Assembly: GCA_002342345.1 (NCBI GenBank)
Contig: DDPU01000049.1
Location: 15,250 to 27,105 of the forward strand
Direction of reading: 5' to 3'
DNA: 11,856 bases
Source: Verrucomicrobia bacterium UBA2460
Lineage (GTDB): Bacteria; Verrucomicrobiota; Verrucomicrobiia; Methylacidiphilales; Verrucolacustridaceae
Part shown: positions 1 to 7,299 of the stretch, in pieces
How positions within the stretch are numbered: position 1 is the first letter of the stretch
How the letters are laid out: every line of letters starts with the position of its first letter
Notes under the pieces: generated by a model
Databases searched by the model: none
Seen by the model: only the letters and a program-made list of their open reading frames with translations
Told to the model about the DNA's origin: nothing
Position numbers and translations under genes: made by a program

Positions 1-170
1 AAAGGAAGAGCGGGCGGACCGCCAATTTTCCGGAGGGAATAATGGATGGGTCTGGCTGTGTTTTCCGGGGGGTGGTCCTCGAGGGTCCTGAAACCTGGGC
101 TTTCCGCAGGGTAGTGGCCGTAGGGCCAAGGCTTGAAGGGGCAGGAAGGGAAGATAAGGTATCCTTTTGA
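1..170 (+). CDS. doubtful partial reading frame upstream of the transporter fusion
   Basis: One plus frame is open from base 3 to a TGA at 168-170. It could be the 3' end of a gene that starts outside the window, or a 42-residue small gene starting at ATG 42, which has a good GGAGGG Shine-Dalgarno at 32-37. Its stop overlaps the next gene's ATG by one base (TGATG), an arrangement seen in translationally coupled genes and in keeping with the tight packing elsewhere here. The peptide is basic, Gly/Arg/Val-rich and matches no family I recognise. Third-position GC is only a little above half, which is weak for a coding gene in this genome. It may be non-coding leader. Confidence 0.3.
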   Translation, partial: RKSGRTANFPEGIMDGSGCVFRGVVLEGPETWAFRRVVAVGPRLEGAGREDKVSF

Positions 171-2017
171 TGAACTTTCTTTGGGGAAATTCCATTGCGC
201 TTTCCTGGATGTGGGGGTTGGGGCTGTTTTTCAGCGTCCAGTTCTCCCTCCAGTACGGCCTTTTTGGGTTGCTGACTTTTGCCATCCCCAATGCCCTGGG
301 CCTGATGATTTTTGGGGGGCTGACCCAGCTGATTGCCAAACGGGCGGGCAACGGTCCGGATGCGCTGGGTGCCTTTTTCGCCAACTGGTCGCGTCCCTAT
401 CGCCTTGTCTTCTTCCTTTATCAGATTCTGGCCGTCACCCTGACCATCTTTGCGTTGGTGCGATACGGGTGGCAGCCCCTCGGGTTGGAGCCGTCGGGTC
501 TTTATCTTCTGCTCACCATCCTGGTGATTCTGGCGGCCGCCACGCTTTTCGGGGAGGAGTTCGACATCCGGCGGATCAAATTCAGCCACGGGGTCCTGGG
601 AGTGATCGCACTGGTCGCGGCAGCTTTGATCCTTGTCCAACTCCCCTCGATCGGCAGCGGCCAACCGATGATGACGGGTGTGAATCCCTTCATGGGTCTG
701 AATTTCTGGGGCTACGCCATCCCGATCTGCGTGGGACTTACCCTGGGGCCCTGGCTGGATCTGCAGCAGTGGCAACGGGCCATCCAGATCCAGCGGGAGG
801 GAAAATCACCGCTGTTGAGCTACCTTTGCGGAGGCTCCCTCTTTTTTCTTCTGCTGCTGGCGCACGGAAGTTTGGCGCTCTGGGTGTCCGGGCAACTGGG
901 CGCCGCGCCGATGCGGCAGGGAATCGACGGTTTGGCGTACGGCCAGGACGGGGTGACCCGCTTTTTTTGGGGCGTGGCCTCCCTGCATCCCTGGGCCTTC
1001 GGGGCCTATGTGGTGGCATTGTTCATCATGACCCTGACCACGCTGGACAGCGGTTACATCGCCCTGCGCTGGCATTTGAGCAAGTCGGGTGGGGCGGGGC
1101 GGCCGTTCCCGTTGAGCCTTCTGCCGGAGGGCTTGTTGGCCTCCCCCGTGCCCGCCTTCGTCTTTGCGGGTCTTTTCACCCTGGCCGCGGTTTATTTGCG
1201 GCTGGAACTGGAATATTTCATGATCTTTTACGCCACGTTTTTCGTGGGGTATGCGGCCCTGGCGTTGGTGCGCGCTTTCCATACCGGGCAGGGCAACGCC
1301 TTGCCCCAGGTGAAGATGTTCTGCGTGGGCAGCGTGGCGGTGGTGATTTTTGCCTACGGCTATTTCCTTTCCAACCCGTGGGGCATGATCCTGGGTTCCG
1401 TTCTGCCGGTGGGCTACGTGGGCTGGATGTTGCTCAAGCCCGGTTCCGCCCACGAGTTCGTCGGGGGTGTCGAGGAACTGGAAGGAACCGTGGCCAGGCC
1501 CCGCGGGGAACTGGTGATGCCCGCGGAGGCTGGGGAGAAAGCGGAATCCGGGCGGGTGGTGCCCTTTTCCGGGGGGGAAGCCGGGGCGACCCCCGACCTG
1601 TTCGGCCATTTTGAGGGCAAGTGGTTCGTCCACACCTTTGTGGCCACCTATGCCGACACCAATTCGGTGGGGAACGTCTACTTCGGCATGTATGCGATGT
1701 GGGTGGGCAAGACGAGGGAGCTGTTCTTCAACCGGTGTCTGCCCAAGTTCAACCTGAAGACCACGCCCTACTATATCCTGACGCGCTCCTTCGAGCATAA
1801 GTTCATGCGGGAGACGCGGGAATTCGAGAGGGTGAGCGTCAAGATCCGGGTGGGGGAGTACAACCGCAAGTTTGTCACCCTGGAACACGCGATCTTTGAT
1901 TCCGCAGGCAACCAGCTGGGCAAGGGGAAGCAACAGCTGATCTTTGTCTCCTCGAGCGACTACAAGCTCCTCGACATTCCCGACGAGGTTTACGGGGCGT
2001 TCGCCGCCTACGCCTAG
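170..2017 (+). CDS. sodium:solute symporter-like membrane protein fused to a C-terminal hotdog thioesterase domain
   Basis: This is a 615-residue two-part protein. Residues 1-423 hold about 11-12 hydrophobic segments and look like the SSS (LeuT-fold) family: an early GLLTFAIPNALGL stretch at 33-45, GPWLDLQQWQRA at 193-204 and TLTTLDSGYIA at 290ff. A polar linker (about 424-480) leads to a 4HBT-type hotdog domain at about 482-610, with YADTNSVGNVYF at 494-505 and R516-E517. This resembles enediyne/polyketide thioesterases (CalE7, SgcE10 type) more than YbgC. The usual catalytic Asp is Asn498. A substrate cannot be named; transport or sensing of a small molecule plus hydrolysis of an acyl thioester on the cytoplasmic side is inference. 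ATG 170 was chosen over the adjacent TTG 167 because AAGG at 156-159 is better spaced. It converges on the cca gene with only 10 bases between the stops. Confidence 0.85.
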   Translation: MNFLWGNSIALSWMWGLGLFFSVQFSLQYGLFGLLTFAIPNALGLMIFGGLTQLIAKRAGNGPDALGAFFANWSRPYRLVFFLYQILAVTLTIFALVRYGWQPLGLEPSGLYLLLTILVILAAATLFGEEFDIRRIKFSHGVLGVIALVAAALILVQLPSIGSGQPMMTGVNPFMGLNFWGYAIPICVGLTLGPWLDLQQWQRAIQIQREGKSPLLSYLCGGSLFFLLLLAHGSLALWVSGQLGAAPMRQGIDGLAYGQDGVTRFFWGVASLHPWAFGAYVVALFIMTLTTLDSGYIALRWHLSKSGGAGRPFPLSLLPEGLLASPVPAFVFAGLFTLAAVYLRLELEYFMIFYATFFVGYAALALVRAFHTGQGNALPQVKMFCVGSVAVVIFAYGYFLSNPWGMILGSVLPVGYVGWMLLKPGSAHEFVGGVEELEGTVARPRGELVMPAEAGEKAESGRVVPFSGGEAGATPDLFGHFEGKWFVHTFVATYADTNSVGNVYFGMYAMWVGKTRELFFNRCLPKFNLKTTPYYILTRSFEHKFMRETREFERVSVKIRVGEYNRKFVTLEHAIFDSAGNQLGKGKQQLIFVSSSDYKLLDIPDEVYGAFAAYA

Positions 2018-2027
2018 CCCTTTTCCC

Positions 2028-3338
2028 CTACTTGCCGAGCTCCCGCGCCCGGCGGAGGGCCGCCTCGCGGTCCGCAAACCTTCCCTCGAGCTGTTCGTCC
2101 ATGAGCTGATGCAGGATTTCCCCCATCCCCGGTCCGGCGGGAATTCCCAGATCGCGCAGGTCGTGGCCGGTGACAAGGGGTTTGGGTTTGATCTCCTCCC
2201 GGGAAAATTCCGACTGCTTGGCCAGCAGGAAGCGGTGGATATCCAGCTCGCCGTGGCTGGCGGTGCAATCGACGCGGTGAAGCTCCAGCTCCTCCGGGAA
2301 TGTGGGGCGGGCGAGCATGCGCTTGAGGGTGCTGACCCGCATCTGCGGCGCGTCCTTGAAGGCCATGTGGTTGGCGATGCAGGCAACCACCGCCTCGACC
2401 TGGTCGTTGGAAAACCGGAGCCGGCGCAGGATTTCCTCCGCCATGCGGGCGCCTACCCCCTCGTGCCCGAAGAAACGGATCCGGCCCGACGGCTCGGTGC
2501 GGGAGGTGCGCGGCTTGCCGACATCGTGCAGAAGGGCGGAGAGGGCCAGCACCGGGGACGGGTTTTTCAGGTGCGTGAGGAGCAGGCGCGTGTGGACCCA
2601 GACATCTCCCTCGGGATGGTGCTCGGGGGACTGGGCGCAGCCGCGCATCTCCAGCAGTTCCGGAAGCCAGGCGGCGATCAGGCCGGAATCGTGGAGCAGG
2701 TCCAGCCCGCGGGCCGGGTCCGGGCTGGTGAGGGTTTTGACCAGCTCATCGCGGACCCGTTCGGGGGCGAGGGTTTTTGATTCCGGGGAAAGGCGGACGA
2801 GCGCTTCCCAGGTTTTCGGTTCGATGGCGAAGCCGAGCTGGACGGCAAAACGGATGGCGCGGAACAGGCGGAGCCGGTCTTCCGTGAAGCGGGCGCCGGG
2901 GTCGCCGATGGCGCGGATGGTTTTGGATTCGAGGTCCTTTCTGCCGCCGACAAAGTCGAGTATTCCGTTTTTCAGCGGATCAAAAAACATTCCGTTGACG
3001 GTGAAGTCGCGCCGTTTGGCGTCCTCCTCGGCGGTGGTGAAGGTCACGGACGAAGGGCGGCGGCCATCGAGGTAAGGGCCGTCGATCCGGAAGGTGGCGA
3101 TTTCAAAAACGTGATCGCCCTCCCGGAGGCGGATGACGCCGAAGGCCTTGCCCTGGGGATCCGAGGCTTTCGGGAAAACAGCCTGGACCTGATCCGGGGT
3201 GGCCGAGGTGGCAATGTCGACGTCGGGATAAGGACGTTGGAGCAGGGCGTCGCGGACGCATCCGCCGGCGTAGACGGCCTGGTGCCCCGCCTCGGCCAGG
3301 CGGCGGACGACTTGCTCGGCTTGAGGATGACGGATCAT
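2028..3338 (-). CDS. cca: CCA tRNA nucleotidyltransferase (poly(A) polymerase family) with HD domain
   Basis: The 436-residue protein adds or repairs the 3' CCA end of tRNAs in the cytoplasm. The class II nucleotidyltransferase head is clear: GGCVRD at 25-30, the metal-binding DVD at 39-41, RRDFTVNG at 109-116 (ribose/template region) and EDRLRLFRAIRFA at 153-165. The C-terminal half carries an HD phosphohydrolase-like domain with H249, LLHDVGKP at 269-276 and the GHEG histidine at 292. A poly(A) polymerase or a specialised A- or CC-adding enzyme cannot be excluded, because these subtypes are not separable by eye. The ATG at 3338 was chosen because it overlaps the flippase stop as ATGA and begins exactly where family similarity begins; the frame is open further upstream, but only as a shadow of the flippase gene. 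It is the last gene of a three-gene minus-strand operon. Confidence 0.93.
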   Translation of the reverse strand: MIRHPQAEQVVRRLAEAGHQAVYAGGCVRDALLQRPYPDVDIATSATPDQVQAVFPKASDPQGKAFGVIRLREGDHVFEIATFRIDGPYLDGRRPSSVTFTTAEEDAKRRDFTVNGMFFDPLKNGILDFVGGRKDLESKTIRAIGDPGARFTEDRLRLFRAIRFAVQLGFAIEPKTWEALVRLSPESKTLAPERVRDELVKTLTSPDPARGLDLLHDSGLIAAWLPELLEMRGCAQSPEHHPEGDVWVHTRLLLTHLKNPSPVLALSALLHDVGKPRTSRTEPSGRIRFFGHEGVGARMAEEILRRLRFSNDQVEAVVACIANHMAFKDAPQMRVSTLKRMLARPTFPEELELHRVDCTASHGELDIHRFLLAKQSEFSREEIKPKPLVTGHDLRDLGIPAGPGMGEILHQLMDEQLEGRFADREAALRRARELGK

Positions 3339-4321
3339 TTTTTCTGCGGGGTTCTCCAGGTGAGGTAAGCGAGGCCGCCCAACAGGCTCCAGAAAAAGCC
3401 CAGTCCCCAAAGGAGGATGGAGAAGGCGATCGCGGGCTCCTTTTCCTGGCTGATCCCCAGGTGTGCAAAAAGAAAGATCATTACCCCCTCCCGGACGCCG
3501 TGCCCGCTGACGCTGATGGGAAGAGCCGAGGCGGAAAAGACCAGAAAGGCGATGAGTCCGGCCAGGGGATAGTCGATGGGAAGGTTGAGGGAACGGGCCA
3601 GGCATGTGGCGGCGGCGAAGCTGAAAAGGTGGACGGAGATGGCGATGCTGACCGCGGCCAAGGTGGTCCAACCCCCGTGCATGGTGTCGCGCAGGGCATG
3701 GAGAAGGTCACGGATCACGTCTCGGCCGGGAAGCCTGGCGGGCAAAGGGAGTCCGGGAAGTAGGCCGGGCAGGACAAAGGCGAGGAGGAGAAGAATGGCT
3801 CCCGTGGGGCCCAGCCAAGGGATGGCCCGGGCGAGTGGCGCAAAGGCCGGGTCCTGGGCCAAGCGGGAAGCGGTGGCCGGAAGAAGCAGGAGGGTGAGGC
3901 CAAGCAACACGGCCACGCCAAAGACGCGGTCCAGCAGGATGGCAAGAGCGGAGCGGGCCTTTTGTTCGGGAAACCAGCGGATGAGGTAGTACAGGCGAAT
4001 GGCGTCCCCGCCGGTGGAGCCGATCAGGAAGAGGCTGAAAAAAAAGCCCACCAAGGTGAGATAAAGGGAGCGCAGGAGAGGAAGGAAAATTTTCTGCAGG
4101 CGCAGGAGAAGCCAGAAACGGAGTCCGCAAAGCAGGATGGAGACCAGCGTGAGCAGAAGGGCGCCGGTGAGCCAGACGGGGTTGGCCGAAAGGAACCATT
4201 GACCGAGCTGGGCGAAGTCGACCCGGCCCGCAAGGAAACCAAGGATGCCTGCGGTGACGGCCAGGCGGATCCAGGGGGCTAGGCGGCCTAGGAGCGTGGG
4301 GGTTGGTTTTGGTTCCACCAT
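3335..4321 (-). CDS. lysylphosphatidylglycerol synthase transmembrane/flippase-like (UPF0104) protein
   Basis: The 328-residue integral membrane protein has about eight hydrophobic segments. Family hallmarks are GSTGGDAIRLYYL at 101-113, LLDRVFG at 129-135 and LPISVSGHGVREG at 267-279, all typical of the MprF/AglD-like membrane domain. It lacks the soluble lysyl-transferase domain of full MprF, so it is not expected to aminoacylate lipids. Stand-alone members are usually regarded as lipid flippases or polyprenol-glycan-related membrane proteins; the substrate here is unknown. The ATG at 4321 lies inside the 3' end of the isomerase-like gene (34-base overlap) and has no evident Shine-Dalgarno, which points to translational coupling. 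Its stop overlaps the cca start as ATGA. Confidence 0.9.
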   Translation of the reverse strand: MVEPKPTPTLLGRLAPWIRLAVTAGILGFLAGRVDFAQLGQWFLSANPVWLTGALLLTLVSILLCGLRFWLLLRLQKIFLPLLRSLYLTLVGFFFSLFLIGSTGGDAIRLYYLIRWFPEQKARSALAILLDRVFGVAVLLGLTLLLLPATASRLAQDPAFAPLARAIPWLGPTGAILLLLAFVLPGLLPGLPLPARLPGRDVIRDLLHALRDTMHGGWTTLAAVSIAISVHLFSFAAATCLARSLNLPIDYPLAGLIAFLVFSASALPISVSGHGVREGVMIFLFAHLGISQEKEPAIAFSILLWGLGFFWSLLGGLAYLTWRTPQKK

Positions 4322-5214
4322 GTTAAACTGGCACGGACATCCTCGGCGGACACATCCGGAGAAAGTTCCAGCGAAACGTGGGCCTCCCGGGGAAGAAGAG
4401 GCAGCAGACGGGCAAAGGGGATGACGCCCTGGCCGGGGGGGAGGTGATCGCCCCGTTCAGGGTGATAATCATGGAGGTGGGCTCCGATGAGACGGGGGGC
4501 AAGCCGGCGGAGGTGCTGGGCGTGGTCGATCAGGCCGAGCCAGTCCTTGGCGGCGGCGTGGCCGAAGTCGTGCCAGTATCCGAAAGTGGGCGCGGGGAGT
4601 CTTTGCAGGATCCGGTCCCAAAAATCATCGGGGGGAATTTCGCGCATGGATTCCCGGCACTCCAGGCCCAGGCGGATGCCGAGCGAGGAGGCTTTCTCCC
4701 CCACGCGCAGGAGGATTGCTTCCACGAGGGGCCAGGTTTTTTCGAAGGCCCGCTCCATTTCCCGGATGGAATCGATTTTTTTGCGGACGTAGGGGCGACT
4801 GCCGATGCCGCCCGCCAAGGCCATCGTCTCCAATTCCTCGGTGCGTCGGCGGGGACCCGCCGATCCGATGTGCAGGACCACCAGGGTGGCGCCCACCTGG
4901 GCGGCGGCCTCGAGGGTGGAGAGGGTATGACGTTCGGCCAGGCGCCTGGCCGGTTCGCGTGGATCCGAGAACTCGTAGGCGTTGGGATGGGGGCGGAGGA
5001 CCTCGACGGGCACGGGACAGAAATTGTGGAGCACCTTGATCGCGGGCCCGTCCTGATTGGACCGGGCGGAAAGGATTCCGGGCCAGAGGCTGTAGCGCGT
5101 GTTGTGGCTGAGCTCGACCGAGGAAAAACCGAGGCGGACGGCCTCCTGGAGCAGTTGGCCTCCCTCCGTGACCCTTTCTGCATGCCAGCAGGTGGAGAGG
5201 GCGAGCGGGGACAC
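4288..5214 (-). CDS. sugar phosphate isomerase/epimerase-like TIM-barrel protein
   Basis: The 308-residue protein belongs to the xylose isomerase-like / AP-endonuclease-2 TIM-barrel family. Probable metal ligands sit at the ends of successive strands: Glu185 in LGLECRES, His215/Asp216 in GYWHDFGHA, His246/His248 in GAHLHDYH and Glu283 in SLELSPD. HIGSAG at 115-120 is another conserved strand end. The substrate is unknown. I place the start at GTG 5214, directly before the first barrel strand (ALSTCWHAERV). The frame stays open to a TTG at 5346, but that extension is Pro/Arg-rich, lacks family similarity and would run through the ribosome-binding site and start of the divergent acylphosphatase gene. 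It is the first gene of the minus-strand operon; its 3' end overlaps the flippase gene by 34 bases. Confidence 0.85.
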   Translation of the reverse strand: MSPLALSTCWHAERVTEGGQLLQEAVRLGFSSVELSHNTRYSLWPGILSARSNQDGPAIKVLHNFCPVPVEVLRPHPNAYEFSDPREPARRLAERHTLSTLEAAAQVGATLVVLHIGSAGPRRRTEELETMALAGGIGSRPYVRKKIDSIREMERAFEKTWPLVEAILLRVGEKASSLGIRLGLECRESMREIPPDDFWDRILQRLPAPTFGYWHDFGHAAAKDWLGLIDHAQHLRRLAPRLIGAHLHDYHPERGDHLPPGQGVIPFARLLPLLPREAHVSLELSPDVSAEDVRASLTWWNQNQPPRS

Positions 5215-5333
5215 GGGGGGATATTCCCAAAAAGCGGGCCGAGGACGATGCAAAAGCGGTTTCCCGGAGGAAAGCCGGAAACCAGCCCGGGCTTGGGGTT
5301 TGAATTTTTGGTCCAAAGGAGGGAAAGTGACCG
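5215..5333. promoter_or_regulatory. divergent intergenic region with a palindromic candidate operator
   Basis: This 119-base gap separates the minus-strand isomerase operon from the plus-strand acylphosphatase/ABC operon and must hold both promoters. I see no clear -35/-10 pair for either direction. It contains a perfect 7-base inverted repeat, GGTTTCC at 5258-5264 and GGAAACC at 5277-5283, with 12 bases between. A second GGAAA at 5269-5273 allows an alternative short hairpin with TTTCC at 5260-5264. A dimeric regulator site is possible but unproven. Confidence 0.4.
5315..5323 (+). promoter_or_regulatory. strong Shine-Dalgarno for the acylphosphatase gene
   Basis: AAAGGAGGG lies 10 bases before ATG 5334, the best ribosome-binding site in the window. 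It fixes the acylphosphatase start and argues against the long TTG-initiated version of the opposite-strand isomerase gene. Confidence 0.75.
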
Positions 5334-5606
5334 ATGGTGACGGCAAAAAAGATTTTTTATGAAGGCCGGGTTCAGGGAGTGGGTTTCCGCCAAAGCGTCC
5401 GCAAGATCGCCGAGGGATTTTCCGTGGCGGGCCACGTGACCAACCTGCCGGATGGCCGGGTGGAGGTTCTCCTGCAGGGGGAGGCGGAGGAGGTGGATGC
5501 CATGGAGCAGGAGATTGCCCAAAGCCATCTGGAGGGATTTATCCGCAAGCGGGAGACACGGGAAATTCCCGTGCAGGCGGGAACGAGGGGATTTCAGATC
5601 CGATGA
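5334..5606 (+). CDS. acyP: acylphosphatase
   Basis: This 90-residue cytoplasmic enzyme hydrolyses acyl phosphates such as acetyl phosphate or 1,3-bisphosphoglycerate. The signature is intact: YEGRVQGVGFR at 9-19, with the catalytic arginine R19 in the phosphate-binding loop, then GHVTNLPDGRVEV at 33-45 with the catalytic asparagine N37. Length matches the family norm of 90-100 residues. It is the first gene of a five-gene plus-strand operon, and its TGA overlaps the ABC ATPase ATG (ATGA at 5603-5606). Whether it works with the exporter or is only carried in the operon is unknown. Confidence 0.95.
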   Translation: MVTAKKIFYEGRVQGVGFRQSVRKIAEGFSVAGHVTNLPDGRVEVLLQGEAEEVDAMEQEIAQSHLEGFIRKRETREIPVQAGTRGFQIR

Positions 5607-6457
5607 TTCCCGCGGTCCGGACAAGCGGCTTGCGCAAGGAGTTCCGGCTGGGATGGGGCCGGGGGCGGGTGCTTGCCCTGGCCGGGTTGGATCTGGAGGT
5701 GGGCCGCGGGGAGGTCTTTGGTTTGCTGGGACCGAATGGAAGCGGCAAGAGCACGGCCATGAAAATGATCCTGGGCCTGTTGCGGCCGACGTCGGGCCTT
5801 GCGGAAGTTTGCGGGGATGCGGCGGGCACCCTTGCGGCCCGCCGGCGCATCGGGTTTTTGCCCGAGAACCCGTATTTCCCGTCCTTTCTCTGCGGGGCGG
5901 AACTGGTCCGTTACTACGGAAAGCTCACCGGAATGGATGGCAAGGCGCTGGAGCGAAGGGTGGAGGAGTTGCTTGCCCTGGTCCGTCTGGGGGGAGAGGC
6001 GGGGCGCAGGCCTCTGCGCACTTACTCCAAGGGAATGCTCCAGCGCATCGGCCTGGCGGGCGCCTTGGTGAGCGATCCGGAAATCGTCATGCTGGACGAG
6101 CCAACCGCGGGTGTGGATCCGGCGGGTTCCCGGGAGATCCGCGACCTGATCCGGTCGTTGAAGCAGGCGGGGAAAACGGTGGTTTTTTCCAGCCATCTTC
6201 TCGAGCAGGTCGAGGATGTCGCGGACCGGGTGGTGATCCTCCATCGTGGGGAAAAATTGAGGGAGGGGCGCCTGGAGGAACTCCTCACCCTGACCGGGGA
6301 ATGGCAGGTGCGGACAGCCGGCCTTGGGGAGGCTCCCCGGCGCGAGCTTCGGGAGTGGTTGCGGGAACGGGGGGCGAAGATCCTGCAGGAGGGCGCCCCG
6401 CGGGAGCGCCTCGAGGAGTATTACCTGCGAAATTTGCCGGAAGGGGAGACACGATGA
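5603..6457 (+). CDS. ABC transporter ATP-binding protein (ABC-2 / CcmA-DrrA-like)
   Basis: The 284-residue ATPase subunit energises the permease encoded next. All motifs are present in order: Walker A GPNGSGKST at 43-51; a Q-loop region, FLPEN at 85-89, with Glu in place of Gln, as is common in this subfamily; the signature in the form YSKGMLQR at 141-148; Walker B IVMLDEP at 161-167 with the catalytic Glu; and the switch histidine in FSSHLLEQ at about 198. The C-terminal part (about 225-284) is a diverged tail found in ABC-2 exporters. The YSKGM-type signature and E-type Q-loop fit the exporter group with NosY-like partners. Both ends overlap neighbours by four bases. The substrate is unknown. 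Confidence 0.94.
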   Translation: MIPAVRTSGLRKEFRLGWGRGRVLALAGLDLEVGRGEVFGLLGPNGSGKSTAMKMILGLLRPTSGLAEVCGDAAGTLAARRRIGFLPENPYFPSFLCGAELVRYYGKLTGMDGKALERRVEELLALVRLGGEAGRRPLRTYSKGMLQRIGLAGALVSDPEIVMLDEPTAGVDPAGSREIRDLIRSLKQAGKTVVFSSHLLEQVEDVADRVVILHRGEKLREGRLEELLTLTGEWQVRTAGLGEAPRRELREWLRERGAKILQEGAPRERLEEYYLRNLPEGETR

Positions 6458-7299
6458 CGGCGGCCTGGCGCCGCATCCGGGCGGTGGCAGCCAACACCTT
6501 CCTGGAGGCCGTCCGGCAGAAGGTCTTTGCCGTTCTGCTGGTCTTTGGCCTGGTGTTGCTGGGCGGGGCGAATTATTTCGCCGAATTCTCCTTTCAGGAG
6601 CAGTTCAAATTCCTCAAGGATCTGGGGTATGCGGCGATCAGCCTGACCGGACTTTTGGTCGGTCTTTTGGGGGCGGCCCAGCTGATCCCGGCGGAGATTG
6701 AGCGAAGAACGATTCTCACCGCCCTTTGCCGGCCCCTCCGGCGCTGGGAATTTGTGGTCGGCAAGTATCTGGGGCTGGTCGCCCTGTTGGCGGTGATGCT
6801 GGTGCTGATGGCGGCGGTGTTCTGGGGCGTGTTGTTCTGGAAGGAGCTCCAGCTGACCGGGATCGAGGCCGGCGATGCGGCCGCCGTGGAGGCCATCCGG
6901 GGGGAGGCGCGGGATCCGAGGCTATGGCAGGCTTTCCTTTTAATTGCCGCAAAGCTTTTCGTTGTTTCCGGGTTGGCGGTTTTCTTCAGCACCGTTGCCA
7001 CCTCCACCACCTTCGTGGTGGCGATGACGCTGATGGTTTACCTGATCGGCCACCTGCAGGGAGTGGCCCGGGAGCAGTGGCTGGAGTCGGGGGAGGCGCT
7101 TGGCTGGGGCCTGCGGGTCTTTCTTGCCGCGGTGACCCTGTTTGTCCCTGATTTCAACGCCTACAGCCTGATCGATGAAATTGTGGCCGGGAACAACCTT
7201 GCCTGGCGCGCCACTTTGGAGGTGCTGGCCTACTCGGTGGTTTACGTGGGGGTTCTGCTGGTCGCGGCGTCCTGGGTTTTCGAGGGCAGGGATCTGTGA
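6454..7299 (+). CDS. ABC-2 type / NosY-like ABC transporter permease
   Basis: The 281-residue inner-membrane protein has six probable membrane segments, at roughly 25-40, 59-78, 102-128, 159-180, 184-203 and 255-275. Between the second and third lies EIERRTILTALCRPLRRWEF (81-100), the conserved cytoplasmic coupling loop of the permease family related to NosY of the multicopper-enzyme maturation system. A larger loop (129-157) is rich in acidic residues. It should pair with the ATPase just upstream (ATGA overlap, Shine-Dalgarno AGGGGAGA at 6442-6449). Family membership does not reveal the substrate: members export peptides, lipids, drugs or take part in metalloenzyme assembly. Confidence 0.9.
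   Translation: MTAAWRRIRAVAANTFLEAVRQKVFAVLLVFGLVLLGGANYFAEFSFQEQFKFLKDLGYAAISLTGLLVGLLGAAQLIPAEIERRTILTALCRPLRRWEFVVGKYLGLVALLAVMLVLMAAVFWGVLFWKELQLTGIEAGDAAAVEAIRGEARDPRLWQAFLLIAAKLFVVSGLAVFFSTVATSTTFVVAMTLMVYLIGHLQGVAREQWLESGEALGWGLRVFLAAVTLFVPDFNAYSLIDEIVAGNNLAWRATLEVLAYSVVYVGVLLVAASWVFEGRDL

Noticed and set aside
13..23. GGCGG-A-CCGCC inverted repeat near the left edge
   Set aside because: A one-base loop cannot form a normal hairpin and no T-run follows.
133..1614. Long plus-strand open frame of 493 codons overlapping the transporter fusion gene
   Set aside because: Its translation is rich in Gly, Arg, Pro and Ala with no domain; it is the shadow frame of a GC-rich real gene.
170..2017. 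Reading the window as part of an enediyne gene cluster because of the thioesterase similarity
   Set aside because: No polyketide synthase or other enediyne cassette gene is visible; only the thioesterase domain is similar, and the other genes are housekeeping or transport.
2018..2060. Shared terminator between the convergent transporter fusion and cca genes
   Set aside because: The gap is only 10 bases, and the nearby GC-rich inverted sequence within cca has no T-run on either strand.
806..2386. Long minus-strand frame of 526 codons opposite the transporter fusion and the cca 3' end
   Set aside because: Low-complexity His/Gln/Pro/Gly composition and no motifs; the opposite-strand genes have clear family matches.
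4378..5340. Plus-strand frame of 320 codons opposite the isomerase-like gene
   Set aside because: Gly/Glu-rich antisense shadow without motifs; the TIM-barrel frame has conserved metal ligands.
5215..5346. N-terminal extension of the isomerase-like gene to TTG 5346
   Set aside because: It would cover the start codon and strong Shine-Dalgarno of the divergent acylphosphatase and adds sequence unlike the family.
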